A program made the position numbers and the translations under genes. Positions 9,139 to 17,887 of a stretch of DNA of 64,000 bases are shown here, one piece after another. The stretch is from Phycisphaerae bacterium. Its GTDB lineage: Bacteria; Planctomycetota; Phycisphaerae; UBA1845; PWPN01. Location of the stretch: NCBI GenBank assembly GCA_035384605.1, contig DAOOIV010000004.1, forward strand, positions 62,001 through 126,000. Reading direction: 5' to 3'. Below the pieces are notes generated by a model. It made no database searches, was not told the DNA's origin, and saw only the letters and a list, made by a program, of their open reading frames with translations. Numbering within the stretch: the first letter of the stretch is position 1; each line of letters begins with the position of its first letter.

Positions 9139-9666
9139 TCACGCCGTCCGAAGCTGCAGCCGGCATTCGCGACATACCCATTGTCCGGATTCGATGCGGT
9201 GAAGGGACCCGAGACGGCCGCAACCTTCGCAGATCTCCACCCGAGACTGTCGCGAGGCCAGGGTGATCTCCTCGTTAAGTTCGAGGATGTCTTCCAGCAG
9301 TTGGGTCTGCAGCGACGCGTTGATGGCCCGGTCACGTTGAATGGCCAAAATCTGTCCCAGGGCCCCGAAGACCAGGAAGCCCACCATCCCCGCCCCGGCC
9401 AGGATAGCCGCCGCCTGATAAAGTTGCTGAGAACTTGAGAACCGGCTGAGAGTGCCGGCCAGCGGACCACCGGCTATCACGCTGCTTCGCAGGGCCTCCG
9501 CATGGACCCACAAGTAGGCCCCGGAGGCCAGCCCGAAGAGGAGCGAAAGGATCGAGATCCCGTAGAGGGATCCGATCAGAAAACGAACGATCGGATAGTC
9601 TTTGCTTCGAGTCATTGCTTCCACCGCACGCATTGTACGGATAGGGCCGGGAAACACCAACCGCAT
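9139..9666 (-). CDS. Membrane protein with C-terminal zinc ribbon
   Basis: 175 residues. Two hydrophobic helices are seen (about 29-53, FLIGSLYGISILSLLFGLAS, and about 82-107, AAILAGAGMVGFLVFGALGQ), then a coiled-coil-like stretch (LLEDILELNEEITLA) and a zinc ribbon CEGCGR...CRECR at the end. The start ATG is set by a very good ribosome site, GGGAGGA seven bases upstream; longer readings of the frame would begin without one. Function unknown. It is upstream of and probably co-transcribed with the Rieske gene. Confidence 0.6.
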   Translation of the reverse strand: MRLVFPGPIRTMRAVEAMTRSKDYPIVRFLIGSLYGISILSLLFGLASGAYLWVHAEALRSSVIAGGPLAGTLSRFSSSQQLYQAAAILAGAGMVGFLVFGALGQILAIQRDRAINASLQTQLLEDILELNEEITLASRQSRVEICEGCGRLGSLHRIESGQWVCRECRLQLRTA

Positions 9667-10128
9667 ATCAAGTCCTCCCGCGGTCACAGCGAAGGCCTTG
9701 GCGGACTCGGATGGTTCCATCAAAGGCCGTTGTTCGGCGACTTGGGGACGCAAGTGTTTGTTGCTTATAGACTTACGCTTTCCAAACGCGTTTGCTTGGC
9801 GTTCATTCGCCCACAGCGCCGTCAATCTGGCGCGCCGCGCCTTATGTCTTATCGGGCTGGCACACTGCGTATCTCCATATTTGCCTCGGGTTGTGTATCT
9901 CTATCCGGCGGTTGTTTTCAGATTGGCCATCGCCTCGGCCGAGCGATCGAGCTGCCGGCGTCGCTGATAGGAGGCGGACCGTTTTGCCCGGTCCCCGCCC
10001 GGTTGCAGGTTCTCAGCAGGCGCCAAGACCGCCCGGGGCATTTGACGCTCGCAGGAGGTGGTGAGATAAAGGTCGCCGGCGCGTCGGCGGCCATGTGAGG
10101 TGGTCGGCGGCTGCCTTTGAAGAGAAAG
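9667..10128. other. Divergent intergenic region
   Basis: 462 bases between the membrane zinc-ribbon gene (-) and lpxK (+). No coding frame here resembles a known protein. It must hold the promoters for both directions. A TATAAG hexamer on the minus strand at 9764-9769 is a possible -10, without a good -35. Nothing else is recognised. Confidence 0.4.
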
Positions 10129-11244
10129 ATGGCCGAGTCAACGACTTACATGGAGATCGTCAGCGGTCAGCGGCGAGGTCTGCTTGCCTCGTTGGCCCGG
10201 GGCTCGCTCTGGATTATTTCGAAGGGGTATGGCAGCCTCTTGGTAGTGAGGAATGCCTGGTATGACTCGGTAGCGCTGCCCAAATGGCTTGATGTCCCGG
10301 TGATTTCTGTCGGCAACCTGACGGTCGGCGGGACCGGTAAGACGCCAATGTGCGGGTGGTTGTGTCGTCAGCTTCTTGGCAGGGGGCTTAAGCCCGCCGT
10401 TCTGAGCAGGGGCTATAAGGCGTCCGAAGAAGGCTTGGCTGATGAAATGCTGATGCTCTCAAGGCAATACCCGCAGGCGGTTCTGGTTGCCCATCCCGAC
10501 CGGTACGGGGCCGGTTGCGTCGCGGTCGAGCATTATGGGGTCCAGGCTGTGATTCTGGACGATGGCTTCCAGCATCGCAGGATCGGTCGCGATTTGGATC
10601 TCTTGCTTGTGGATGCAACCCGTCCGTTCGGATTCGGGCATCTCTTGCCCCGTGGTCTGCTTCGGGAGCCTCTGAAAGGGATGGCCCGGGCTGGCGCCGT
10701 GGTTCTGACCCGATGCGATCTTGCCGGATCAGTCCAGGTGGCCGAGTTGGAAAAGAACGTCCGACGGCTGCATCCGGAAGCCCCGGTGGTACGCGCGGTG
10801 CACCGGCCACGCGGGTTCACCGGGCTGGATGGTGCTCCCGTACCCATGCCCCCGGCCGACAGGATCGGTTGCCTCGCAGGCATCGCCAGACCGGACGCAT
10901 TTGAGCGCACGTTGGCTGACATGGGAATTCGCGTGGCGCAAATCCAGTGGTGGCCGGATCACCACTGCTACACCGCCGCTGATGCGGAGATGATTCGACG
11001 CTGGGCCGAACAAAACAAGCTCGACGCGTTGATCACCACCGAGAAAGACGCGGTGAAACTGGAGGCTTTGAAGGTCGACTGGCCCTTGCCGGTCGTCGCC
11101 CTTCACGTCGAGATCGACATGCTGGATGACGGCGAAGCAATACTGTCCGGACTGATCGACGAGGTGCTGAAGGAGCACTCCGAGCCGGAGACCCTGGCCG
11201 CCAAGGAAAACGGAGACCTGGATGAAGAGCATTCACATCGTTGA
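10129..11244 (+). CDS. lpxK: Tetraacyldisaccharide 4'-kinase (LpxK)
   Basis: 371 residues. The P-loop SVGNLTVGGTGKTPM is the LpxK signature, followed by LSRGYK, DEMLML, HPDRY and VILDDGFQHRRI (family blocks) and LLPRGLLREP. The enzyme phosphorylates the 4' position of the lipid A disaccharide at the inner membrane. An N-terminal amphipathic segment would anchor it to the membrane. Its presence implies lipid A is made. It overlaps the following thymidylate-synthase-like gene by 23 bases. ATG 10129 is chosen over TTG 10117. Confidence 0.95.
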   Translation: MAESTTYMEIVSGQRRGLLASLARGSLWIISKGYGSLLVVRNAWYDSVALPKWLDVPVISVGNLTVGGTGKTPMCGWLCRQLLGRGLKPAVLSRGYKASEEGLADEMLMLSRQYPQAVLVAHPDRYGAGCVAVEHYGVQAVILDDGFQHRRIGRDLDLLLVDATRPFGFGHLLPRGLLREPLKGMARAGAVVLTRCDLAGSVQVAELEKNVRRLHPEAPVVRAVHRPRGFTGLDGAPVPMPPADRIGCLAGIARPDAFERTLADMGIRVAQIQWWPDHHCYTAADAEMIRRWAEQNKLDALITTEKDAVKLEALKVDWPLPVVALHVEIDMLDDGEAILSGLIDEVLKEHSEPETLAAKENGDLDEEHSHR

Positions 11245-12061
11245 GAAGACGTTGCCGATGGCATGGGAGAAAGCGGTCATCGCGTGCTGGGAGCAGGGGG
11301 AGCGTTTTCCCACCCAATATGACAAGCCCGAGGATCCCAACAGCCGGGACGTGACGGCAATGATTCATGTCACCGAGCCCATGTCCGAACCCCGCCTGCA
11401 TCGGGCGTTTCCGGGGGGCCTCGATGACCTTGAGAAGTATCGCGATGAGGTTCTGCTGGGCGTTCACGATCACTGGATTGCCCCACAAGAGGGTAAGTGG
11501 GAATACACGTATCACGAACGTCTGTTTGAGTATGACCCACCGTGGGCCGGCGGCGGGAAGATCGACCAGATCGCCACGTGCGTCAGGCTGCTTAAGGACT
11601 GCTGGTACACGCGGCGGGCTCAGGCGGTGACCTGGAAAGCGTGGGAGGATCTCGGCATCAGCGACCCCGCCTGCCTGCAGCGGATGTGGTTTCGCATTCA
11701 GAACGGTCGGCTCAACATGAACGTGCACATGCGGTCGAACGATGCTTACAAGGCGGCTTTCATGAACATGTTCGCGTTCGTGGAGCTTCAGGCGCAGATG
11801 GCCAGAGACATCGGCGTCGTAGTCGGCGAGTACATCCACATCGCCGATTCGTTCCACATCTACGGCAGTTACTTCGAGGAGTTCCAGGGCTTTCTCAAGA
11901 CGGTTGAAAACCGCGCGGTGGGGGATCGGGTCTGGGACACCGGATTTGCCCGTGAGATGTTTATCGAAGGGTGCGACGTGTTGCTGGCCGAACAGGACAT
12001 GCCTCAGGACAAAAAGGAACTGGTTCGCAAACGGCGGGCGGAATTGACGGCAACAGGCTAG
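11222..12061 (+). CDS. Thymidylate synthase-like protein
   Basis: 279 residues. The C-terminal half aligns with the thymidylate synthase/dCMP hydroxymethylase fold: TRRAQAVTW (130-138), then C151, LNMNVHMRSND (164-174), and ADSFHIYGSYFEE (208-220), corresponding to the paired arginines, the catalytic Cys, RSxD, and the D-x-H-x-Y blocks. The usual PCH around the nucleophile reads ACL here, so proline and histidine are replaced while Cys stays 11 residues before the conserved Gly. The N-terminal half is divergent. It may be an alternative thymidylate synthase or a nucleotide hydroxymethylase. It overlaps lpxK by 23 bases; ribosome site GGAG lies upstream of ATG. Confidence 0.7.
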   Translation: MKSIHIVEKTLPMAWEKAVIACWEQGERFPTQYDKPEDPNSRDVTAMIHVTEPMSEPRLHRAFPGGLDDLEKYRDEVLLGVHDHWIAPQEGKWEYTYHERLFEYDPPWAGGGKIDQIATCVRLLKDCWYTRRAQAVTWKAWEDLGISDPACLQRMWFRIQNGRLNMNVHMRSNDAYKAAFMNMFAFVELQAQMARDIGVVVGEYIHIADSFHIYGSYFEEFQGFLKTVENRAVGDRVWDTGFAREMFIEGCDVLLAEQDMPQDKKELVRKRRAELTATG

Positions 12062-12104
12062 GACCTTACGGCCGGAAAGCCGCGCCGCTTGCACGCATGC
12101 GGTC

Positions 12105-13046
12105 ATGAGAATCGCGATCATTGGATCCGGATCGGTGGGCTGTTACTACGGGGCCAAGCTGGCACGGTGCGGTCATGACGTTCGTTTCCTGATGCGCCGC
12201 GATCTTGAGGCCGTCAGGCGAAGCGGCCTGACCATCAAGAGCTGCGAGGGCGATTTTCGAATCAAGGCGGCGGCTTTCGGCGATCCGGCCGAAATCGGGC
12301 CGGTCGATCTGGTGATTTGCGCGCTCAAGGCGACGGCGATCGACGACGCCGAGCGGCTGATCCGACCCTGTCTCGGTCCGGAGACGCCGATCCTTGCACT
12401 CATGAACGGATTGGGCATCGAAGAACGTTTCGTGCAGTGGTTCGGGCCCGAGCGCGTGTTCGGCGGAATGGCTTTCGTATGCATCAACCGGGGCGAGCCG
12501 GGCGTGGTGCATCACCTGGCCTATGGGCGGGTGGCATTCGGCCATTTCCTCGACGACCTCGAGCGGGTTGAAGCGATGGCCGGGCTCTTTGCCGAGGCGG
12601 GCATCGAAACCATGGTGCGGCCTTCTCTGAAACAGGCCCGATGGGAGAAGCTGATGTGGAACATCCCTTTCAGTACGCTGACCGTTACCGCCGGCGGAGT
12701 GACCACGCACGAGATCGTCAACGACCCCGGCCTCAGGCAACTTGCCTGGACGCTGATGCAGGAGACCGGCCGAGCCGGCAACGCCCACGGCTGTTCCATC
12801 GATATTCCCGTCATGACGGAGAAAATGATGTCCAACACTCTGGACATGCCGCCGTACAGGCCGTCAATGTTGATCGACTACCAGAACAGGCAACCGCTCG
12901 AGGTCGAAGCCATTCTGGGCGAACCGGTGCGTCAGGCGGCCGCCGCAGGCGTACCCGTTCCCGCTATTGAAACGCAGTATCATCTGGTTTCGTTTCTGGA
13001 CAGGCTCAACCGCGGCCAGATCAACGTTTCGGAAAGCCGCTGGTGA
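12105..13046 (+). CDS. 2-dehydropantoate 2-reductase (ketopantoate reductase) family
   Basis: 313 residues. N-terminal Rossmann NAD(P)-binding motif GSGSVGCYYGAKLA near residues 7-20, then the LICALKAT-like segment (DLVICALKAT) and LMNGLG typical of ketopantoate reductases. The C-terminal helical domain has KLMWNIPFSTLTVTAGG and the PSMLIDYQNRQPLEVEAILG block, where family members place their substrate-binding Ser and Glu. Expected reaction: NADPH reduction of 2-dehydropantoate to pantoate in coenzyme A synthesis. The stop overlaps a possible GTG start of truD. The symbol panE is plausible, but paralogues with other substrates exist. Confidence 0.85.
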   Translation: MRIAIIGSGSVGCYYGAKLARCGHDVRFLMRRDLEAVRRSGLTIKSCEGDFRIKAAAFGDPAEIGPVDLVICALKATAIDDAERLIRPCLGPETPILALMNGLGIEERFVQWFGPERVFGGMAFVCINRGEPGVVHHLAYGRVAFGHFLDDLERVEAMAGLFAEAGIETMVRPSLKQARWEKLMWNIPFSTLTVTAGGVTTHEIVNDPGLRQLAWTLMQETGRAGNAHGCSIDIPVMTEKMMSNTLDMPPYRPSMLIDYQNRQPLEVEAILGEPVRQAAAAGVPVPAIETQYHLVSFLDRLNRGQINVSESRW

Positions 13047-13111
13047 GCCGTTACGGTGGTTTCCTCCCTGAAAAGGCTGTGCACCAAAGCCATGAGATAA
13101 GGCAGGCCCTC

Positions 13112-14362
13112 ATGCTGAACGTGGACGAATTGCCGTACCTGACTGCGGACGTGCCGGGAATCGGCGGTCGTATCAAGACGCGTCCCGAAGACTTTGTCGT
13201 CGAGGAGGTGCCGCTTTACCCGCCCTCGGGCCAGGGGACGCATGTCTATTTCCGGGTCGAGAAAACCGGCTTGTCCACGATGCGCGCGGTGGCCGAAATA
13301 GCCCGGGCGCTTGGTCGGCCGCCTCGCGATGTCGGCTACGCCGGTCTCAAAGACGCCGATGCCGTGACAACGCAGATGTTCAGCGTTGAGCATGCCGATC
13401 CTGATGCCATTCGGACCCTTTCAATTCCTCGCATGCGAATTGTGGACGTCTCGCGGCACACCAACAAACTGAAGCTCGGACACCTGGCCGGCAATCGCTT
13501 CCTCATCAGGATCCGCGACGTTGACCCGGCTCGCGTCGGTGATGTCCGCGCAACGATGGAAGTGTTGAGCAAGCGGGGAGTACCGAACTACTTCGGCCCG
13601 CAGCGATTTGGAATGCGCGGAGACACGTGGCAGATCGGCCGGGCCCTTCTGCGGGAAGATTACGACGAGATGGTTCAGGTGCTTCTCGGGCGAGTGAAGC
13701 CTTCTGATTACGGCGACGTTCGTCGGGCCCGTGAACTCTTCGACCAGGGAGACCTGCAGGGAGCGGCAAATGCCTGGCCCTACCCGTTCAATAACGAGCG
13801 TCGCGTCTGCCGGATGTTGATCAAGTTCAACGGCAACGCTCGCAAGGCAATCCGTTCCATCGACATGCGGCTCCAGCGGTTCTACATTTCGGCGTACCAG
13901 TCTCAATTGTTCAACCAGATTGTGGCCGGGCGGATCGGTGGTCTCGATCGGCTCATGGTCGGTGATCTGGCCTGGCGGCATCCGCAAGGCGCCGTCTTCC
14001 GGGTCGAGGACGTCGCCGGCGAGCAACCCCGTTGCGATGCCTTCGAGATCTCTCCAACTGGCCCGCTCTTTGGTTATCGCATGACTTACCCCCACGGCGA
14101 GCCCGGGCAAGTGGAAACGGCTCTCATTAACGCGGAGGGCACGAAACCGGATGAATGGCGCGAGGCCGGCAGGCATCGCGTCAAAGGTGGTCGGCGCCCG
14201 CTGCGTTTCCAGCCGCAGGACGTCGAGGTCGATGCAGGACAAGATGATGCTGGACCATACATCCTGCTGAGCATGCGGCTCGAAGCCGGTTGCTACGCGA
14301 CGACGGTGCTGCGTGAAATCTGCAAGACTGTCGGACAAGGCACTGAGGTGGGGGAGGAGTGA
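13112..14362 (+). CDS. truD: tRNA pseudouridine(13) synthase TruD
   Basis: 416 residues from ATG 13112. The protein opens NVDELPYLTADVPGIGG and FVVEEVPLYPPSG; the catalytic aspartate is in YAGLKDADAVTTQ. NYFGPQRFG and YISAYQSQLFNQIVAGR are further TruD blocks, and the family's inserted domain lies between. The enzyme makes pseudouridine 13 in tRNA-Glu and others. A GTG at 13043 overlapping the reductase stop (GTGA) would add 23 residues with no family likeness; it may instead help translational coupling. Confidence 0.93.
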   Translation: MLNVDELPYLTADVPGIGGRIKTRPEDFVVEEVPLYPPSGQGTHVYFRVEKTGLSTMRAVAEIARALGRPPRDVGYAGLKDADAVTTQMFSVEHADPDAIRTLSIPRMRIVDVSRHTNKLKLGHLAGNRFLIRIRDVDPARVGDVRATMEVLSKRGVPNYFGPQRFGMRGDTWQIGRALLREDYDEMVQVLLGRVKPSDYGDVRRARELFDQGDLQGAANAWPYPFNNERRVCRMLIKFNGNARKAIRSIDMRLQRFYISAYQSQLFNQIVAGRIGGLDRLMVGDLAWRHPQGAVFRVEDVAGEQPRCDAFEISPTGPLFGYRMTYPHGEPGQVETALINAEGTKPDEWREAGRHRVKGGRRPLRFQPQDVEVDAGQDDAGPYILLSMRLEAGCYATTVLREICKTVGQGTEVGEE

Positions 14363-14889
14363 CGCCTCAACAAGGCATTCCCTCCCTTCGGCGCCGAAAA
14401 AGGATTGGTATGCGGCGCGATCCAGCCGGGTTTTCGACACTGCATTCTGTGCTTCGGGGAAGGACGATTTTTGCCTGCTGGAGCGCGACCTAAGCTGCGG
14501 TTCCTTGTCAGCAGCCTGAATGGCCGTTTTTATGGGACGCAAGTCGTCCGTCTTTCTCTTCGGTGGGGGGCTTTAGCGCAAGTTACGCAGGGCCGTTCAA
14601 GTTTTTTCAGAGGTCCCGCCGATGAAAGTCTCGCCATGATTCCCAGATTACCCAGATTGACATACAGGGTAGACTTGGTGAGGTTCTGAGTAGGGGCAGA
14701 AAATTGGGGCAAGGTGAGAGGCGACATTTCATCGTTGCTGGCGCGGAGCAGCCGGCATGTCAGGCTTCCCTAGCGGAAGACTTTCCATCTAACGCATGAT
14801 GCGACGGGTGGGAACATCAGAAAACCCGGTGTGGTGAGGCGGTGCGGAGATTCCCTGCGCCGATCGTTGGCCGAAGAGCCTGGAGCGTG
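14363..14889. other. Intergenic region with one weak hairpin
   Basis: 527 bases between truD and the B12-binding-fold gene without a convincing gene. A small hairpin GGACG (14535-14539) / CGTCC (14545-14549) followed by TCTTTCTCTT could be a weak plus-strand terminator. No cobalamin riboswitch was recognised, although the next gene has a B12-binding fold. No tRNA or other RNA was recognised. Confidence 0.4.
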
Positions 14890-15621
14890 ATGATGAGTGC
14901 AGAGCGTCATTTCCAAAGGTTGATGATACCTCTACTGGCAGGGCGACGTCAGGAGTGCAGGGATGTGCTCGAAGAGGCGATGAACGAAGGGCTTGAAGCG
15001 AGGCAGGTCTACCGAAGTGTGATCTGGCCGGCGATGGAGCACGTAGCGCAGATGTACCGCGAGGACCGGATCAGCCTGGCCGCTGAGCACATGGCTGTAC
15101 GAATCAGCCGTTCACTCGCTGACCAGTTACAGGCAAGACTGCCGCGAAGCGAGGCAAACGGCAAACGCATGCTGTTGACCTGTGCGGAAGGAGAACCCGA
15201 GGAGCTGGGCGCCCAGATGTGCGCCGACCTTTTCGAGGCGGATGGCTGGGACGTGTACTTTGTGGGCGGAGGGGTGCCCGATGATGAGATCCTGGAACTG
15301 GTGGGGCGGCTGCGCCCGGATATCCTGATGATCTTTGGCACGCAGCCCGGCGGTGTTCCCGGCGTACGGCGGCTTATTGATCTGATTCGCGAGGTCGGCA
15401 GCAATCCGACGATGAACATCATGATTTCCGGCGGCGTGTTCAATCGTGCGGAGGGGTTGTGGAAGGAGGTCAACGCCGACTTGTTTGCGCCCAATGCCGC
15501 CGAGGCCTTGAAGATTGCAGCAAGCGCGCAACCGCGCAAACCTGAGATTCGAATTCCCGGCGCTCCCAAGAAGCGCCGTCGCCGTCGTCGTCCCCCTTTG
15601 CTGGCGCAGTTGGAGGCGTAG
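14890..15621 (+). CDS. Cobalamin B12-binding-fold protein lacking the cobalt-ligating His
   Basis: 243 residues. The N-terminal part (about 8-80) resembles the helical cap domain found in front of B12-binding domains (WPAMEHVAQMYREDRIS, LAAEHMAVR). The second part is a Rossmann-like B12 domain: LLTCAEGEPEELGAQM, DLFEADGWDVYFVGGGVP, LMIFGTQPGG, IMISGGVF. The cobalt-ligand motif DxHxxG is replaced by E102-P-E-E-L-G107, so His-on binding is impossible; base-on binding or another ligand is likely. The protein ends in a run of Lys/Arg (KKRRRRRRPP). Probably regulatory. Start ATG 14890 or 14893, with GGAG upstream. Confidence 0.75.
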   Translation: MMSAERHFQRLMIPLLAGRRQECRDVLEEAMNEGLEARQVYRSVIWPAMEHVAQMYREDRISLAAEHMAVRISRSLADQLQARLPRSEANGKRMLLTCAEGEPEELGAQMCADLFEADGWDVYFVGGGVPDDEILELVGRLRPDILMIFGTQPGGVPGVRRLIDLIREVGSNPTMNIMISGGVFNRAEGLWKEVNADLFAPNAAEALKIAASAQPRKPEIRIPGAPKKRRRRRRPPLLAQLEA

Positions 15622-15769
15622 ACGTCCGCGCCGGCTTCATGGAGGAGGCCTGGATCGGACCGTCCACGGACGGGCGCATGGGGGGCAGTGAGACAGGCCC
15701 AGCCTCACGGCCGACTTCGGAACCAAGGCAGTGGGGCTGAGGCCTGTTCGTTTTCCGACGATTCGATCA

Positions 15770-15805
15770 GACGGCCGGCCGTCTCGGATGTCTCAGTCAT
15801 GAGAC
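15770..15805. repeat. Two adjacent inverted repeats
   Basis: A perfect 14-base palindrome GACGGCCGGCCGTC (15770-15783) is followed by a hairpin GTCTCA-gtca-TGAGAC (15790-15805). Both lie in the 532-base gap between the B12-fold gene (stop 15621) and atpZ. No T-run follows, so an intrinsic terminator is unlikely; a protein-binding site is possible. The rest of the gap shows no gene. Confidence 0.4.
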
Positions 15806-15958
15806 TGTAACGTCGGCAATCAGCCTGCCGTACTAACCTTGCCGGTTCGCCCTTGTTGAGCAACACACCGGATCCCGGAGAGCGGAAGCCCGCCGGTCAG
15901 CTTTTTGCACTTCCCGTGCCGATAGAGTGTTACGTCGAGTGAGCTTTCGGTCTGCGGC

Positions 15959-15987
15959 TTGACCCTCGCGATGAGCGAGCCTAAACT
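15959..15987 (+). promoter_or_regulatory. Candidate sigma-70 promoter of the ATP synthase operon
   Basis: TTGACC (15959-15964) and TAAACT (15982-15987) are separated by exactly 17 bases, a good housekeeping promoter match. It lies about 165 bases upstream of atpZ, the first gene of the operon, in a gap with no coding frame. The long leader between it and atpZ has no recognised structure. Confidence 0.55.
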
Positions 15988-16153
15988 TCCGATCCGCTGC
16001 GCGGCTGGGTCTCGGCGCGGACCGGGCGCGGCAAGGTAACCATGCAGGGCGACTCGCCTCGACCGCAGGCAGGTGGCTGCACGAGCTTGTCTGTGCGGAA
16101 ACGTTCATCTGGCAGGAAGGGAATCGACAGGACGGCCGCTTTCGGAGAGCGCG

Positions 16154-16441
16154 ATGAGCGACCCGAAGTCACCTTGGCGGTTGCCGCCAGGCATAATGCA
16201 ACTGGCCGGCGCGGGTGTCGAACTGGCGGCGGGTGTGGGTGGGGCTTGCCTGTTGGGTTGGTGGATCGACCGCCACTTCGGCACGAGACCCTGGGGCCTG
16301 CTGGTATGCGCGATCGTGGGGATAGTGGGAGGCCTCTACAATCTGATCCGGCGCGCCACGCATGAGATGGCGGAACCGCCACGAGCACGAGAAAGAAAGA
16401 ATCGCAAAGACGTGGGGCCTGACGGGACGACATCGTGGTGA
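16154..16441 (+). CDS. atpZ: AtpZ/AtpI-family protein
   Basis: 95 residues with two transmembrane helices: QLAGAGVELAAGVGGACLLGWWIDRHFG (seen as a first helix ending in GWWIDRHFGTRPWG) and LLVCAIVGIVGGLYNLIR. The GWWIDR...PWGLL...G.vgGlynlir pattern is the family signature. These small proteins help assemble the c-ring or supply Mg/Ca in the F-type ATP synthase. ATG 16154 has GGAG six bases upstream. It is the first gene of the operon and its stop overlaps the next gene. Confidence 0.85.
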   Translation: MSDPKSPWRLPPGIMQLAGAGVELAAGVGGACLLGWWIDRHFGTRPWGLLVCAIVGIVGGLYNLIRRATHEMAEPPRARERKNRKDVGPDGTTSW

Positions 16442-16854
16442 GCTCGTCTGTGGTATCGACATCCAAGGTTCCGTGGTTGCTCTGCCTGCCCGGGATGGCG
16501 ACAGTCGTTCTGGCTGCCGCAGGCTGCTATCCGACATGGCGCATCGGGGGTCGGGCGGGCATGGAGGGAATGGTTGCCGGACAATTGCTTGTAGTGCTGG
16601 TGGTGTACGCCACGCTCTTGCCGGCGCTGCGGCGGATGGTTTCGGACGACGCAGCAGGGCGGCTGCAGGCCGGACTGAAGGTCGGCCTGATCCGGCTGGT
16701 GCTGACCGTAGGCGCGATGGTCGTGATCGCTTGGCGTCGGTGGGCAGAACCAAAGGTGTTTTTGACGTGGGTGGCTATCGCGTACGTGGTGATGGTCAAG
16801 CTTGAGACCGTCGTATTGCTTCGGTGGAACAGAGTCACGGGGCAGCGGGCATGA
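16435..16854 (+). CDS. ATP synthase subunit I-like membrane protein
   Basis: 139 residues with four hydrophobic segments (about 14-32, 45-65, 80-100, 108-128), matching the size and topology of ATP synthase I/AtpQ-like proteins. Sequence likeness to those is weak; the call rests mainly on topology and on position between atpZ and atpB. It starts at GTG 16435 or the adjacent GTG 16438, both overlapping the atpZ stop, and its own stop overlaps the atpB start by four bases (ATGA), so translation is coupled along the operon. Confidence 0.6.
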   Translation: MVSSSVVSTSKVPWLLCLPGMATVVLAAAGCYPTWRIGGRAGMEGMVAGQLLVVLVVYATLLPALRRMVSDDAAGRLQAGLKVGLIRLVLTVGAMVVIAWRRWAEPKVFLTWVAIAYVVMVKLETVVLLRWNRVTGQRA

Positions 16855-17741
16855 TGATGGATCTTCTGGCAACCGGCTCAAATCCTCTGACGCACGTGGT
16901 CGATTACGCGTGGAAGAGGGTTGGTCACGATGGCCCATTGCACACGTTCACATTGATCTCGAACCACATCATCATGATGATCGTGGCGGCCGTGCTGCTG
17001 ATCATCCTGCTGCCGCGACTGGTTCGAGTACCGCAGAGGGGAGACGAAATCACGCGGATGACGCCGCGCGGCGGCCGAAACGTGGTCGAGACGATCTGCG
17101 AAATGCTTCGGGAGTTTGTGGCGAAACCGAATCTCGGGCCCTATACGGACCGCTTCATTCCCTATCTGTGGACGGCGTTTTTCTTCATTCTGACCTGCAA
17201 TCTCCTGGGTCTCTTGCCCCTTGAGCCGATTACCAAGCCGATTTTCGGGCATGGCATCTACGGAACCGCGACGGGCAACATCTACACCACGGGTACGCTT
17301 GCCGCGTGCACACTCGTGATGGTGATCGCCAACGGGTTGCGGATTCACGGGATGGCGTATGTGAAGCACTTCTTCATGGGGCCGTTTCCGATCAACTGTC
17401 TGATCGCGGTTCTTGAAGTATTCGGGTTGCTGGTCAAGTGTGTGGCGCTCGCCATTCGTCTCTTTGCTAACATGCTGGCCGGGCACATTCTCCTGGGCGT
17501 GTTGCTGAGCTTCATCGCGATGGCCGGCGCAGCCAGCGCCGCGTTAGCCCTGCTGGTTGTGGCTCCGTTTGTGGTGCTTGGGAGTGTGGCGATAACGTTC
17601 CTGGAGATCTTTGTGGCGTTTCTCCAGGCCTTTATCTTTACGTTCCTGACCGCGGTGTTCATCGGCTTGGCGGTCAACATTCATTCCGAACACGGTGAAG
17701 AGCAGGAAGGCGAGGAGGTCAGGGCGGAGCCTGGTCACTGA
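16851..17741 (+). CDS. atpB: ATP synthase F0 subunit a
   Basis: 296 residues with the multi-helix fold of subunit a, which forms the ion half-channels next to the c-ring. The essential arginine is in CVALAIRLFANMLAGH, and the last helices FIALxAFIFTFLTAVFI-like region (LQAFIFTFLTAVFIGLAVN) carry the conserved Gln. An N-terminal HTFTLISNHIIMMI segment is typical. A GTG at 16824 could add nine residues; ATG 16851 gives the four-base overlap with the upstream gene. Ends in an acidic tail. Confidence 0.96.
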   Translation: MMMDLLATGSNPLTHVVDYAWKRVGHDGPLHTFTLISNHIIMMIVAAVLLIILLPRLVRVPQRGDEITRMTPRGGRNVVETICEMLREFVAKPNLGPYTDRFIPYLWTAFFFILTCNLLGLLPLEPITKPIFGHGIYGTATGNIYTTGTLAACTLVMVIANGLRIHGMAYVKHFFMGPFPINCLIAVLEVFGLLVKCVALAIRLFANMLAGHILLGVLLSFIAMAGAASAALALLVVAPFVVLGSVAITFLEIFVAFLQAFIFTFLTAVFIGLAVNIHSEHGEEQEGEEVRAEPGH

Positions 17742-17887
17742 GAAGTGGCGCGTCGATGATTGAGAAGTCACCCTGCCATGCCCACGGAGTGGAACCGTGG
17801 GCCGCGAGGCCGAGAGGCGATGGCGTTAGGATTGACGAGCGGCAGGAGCCGTTTCCACCGGCTTCACAAGAGAAAGGAATGCGAGAC

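Noticed and set aside
14363..14889. Cobalamin riboswitch ahead of the B12-fold gene
   Set aside because: No B12-box or the usual long leader structure was recognised in the gap.
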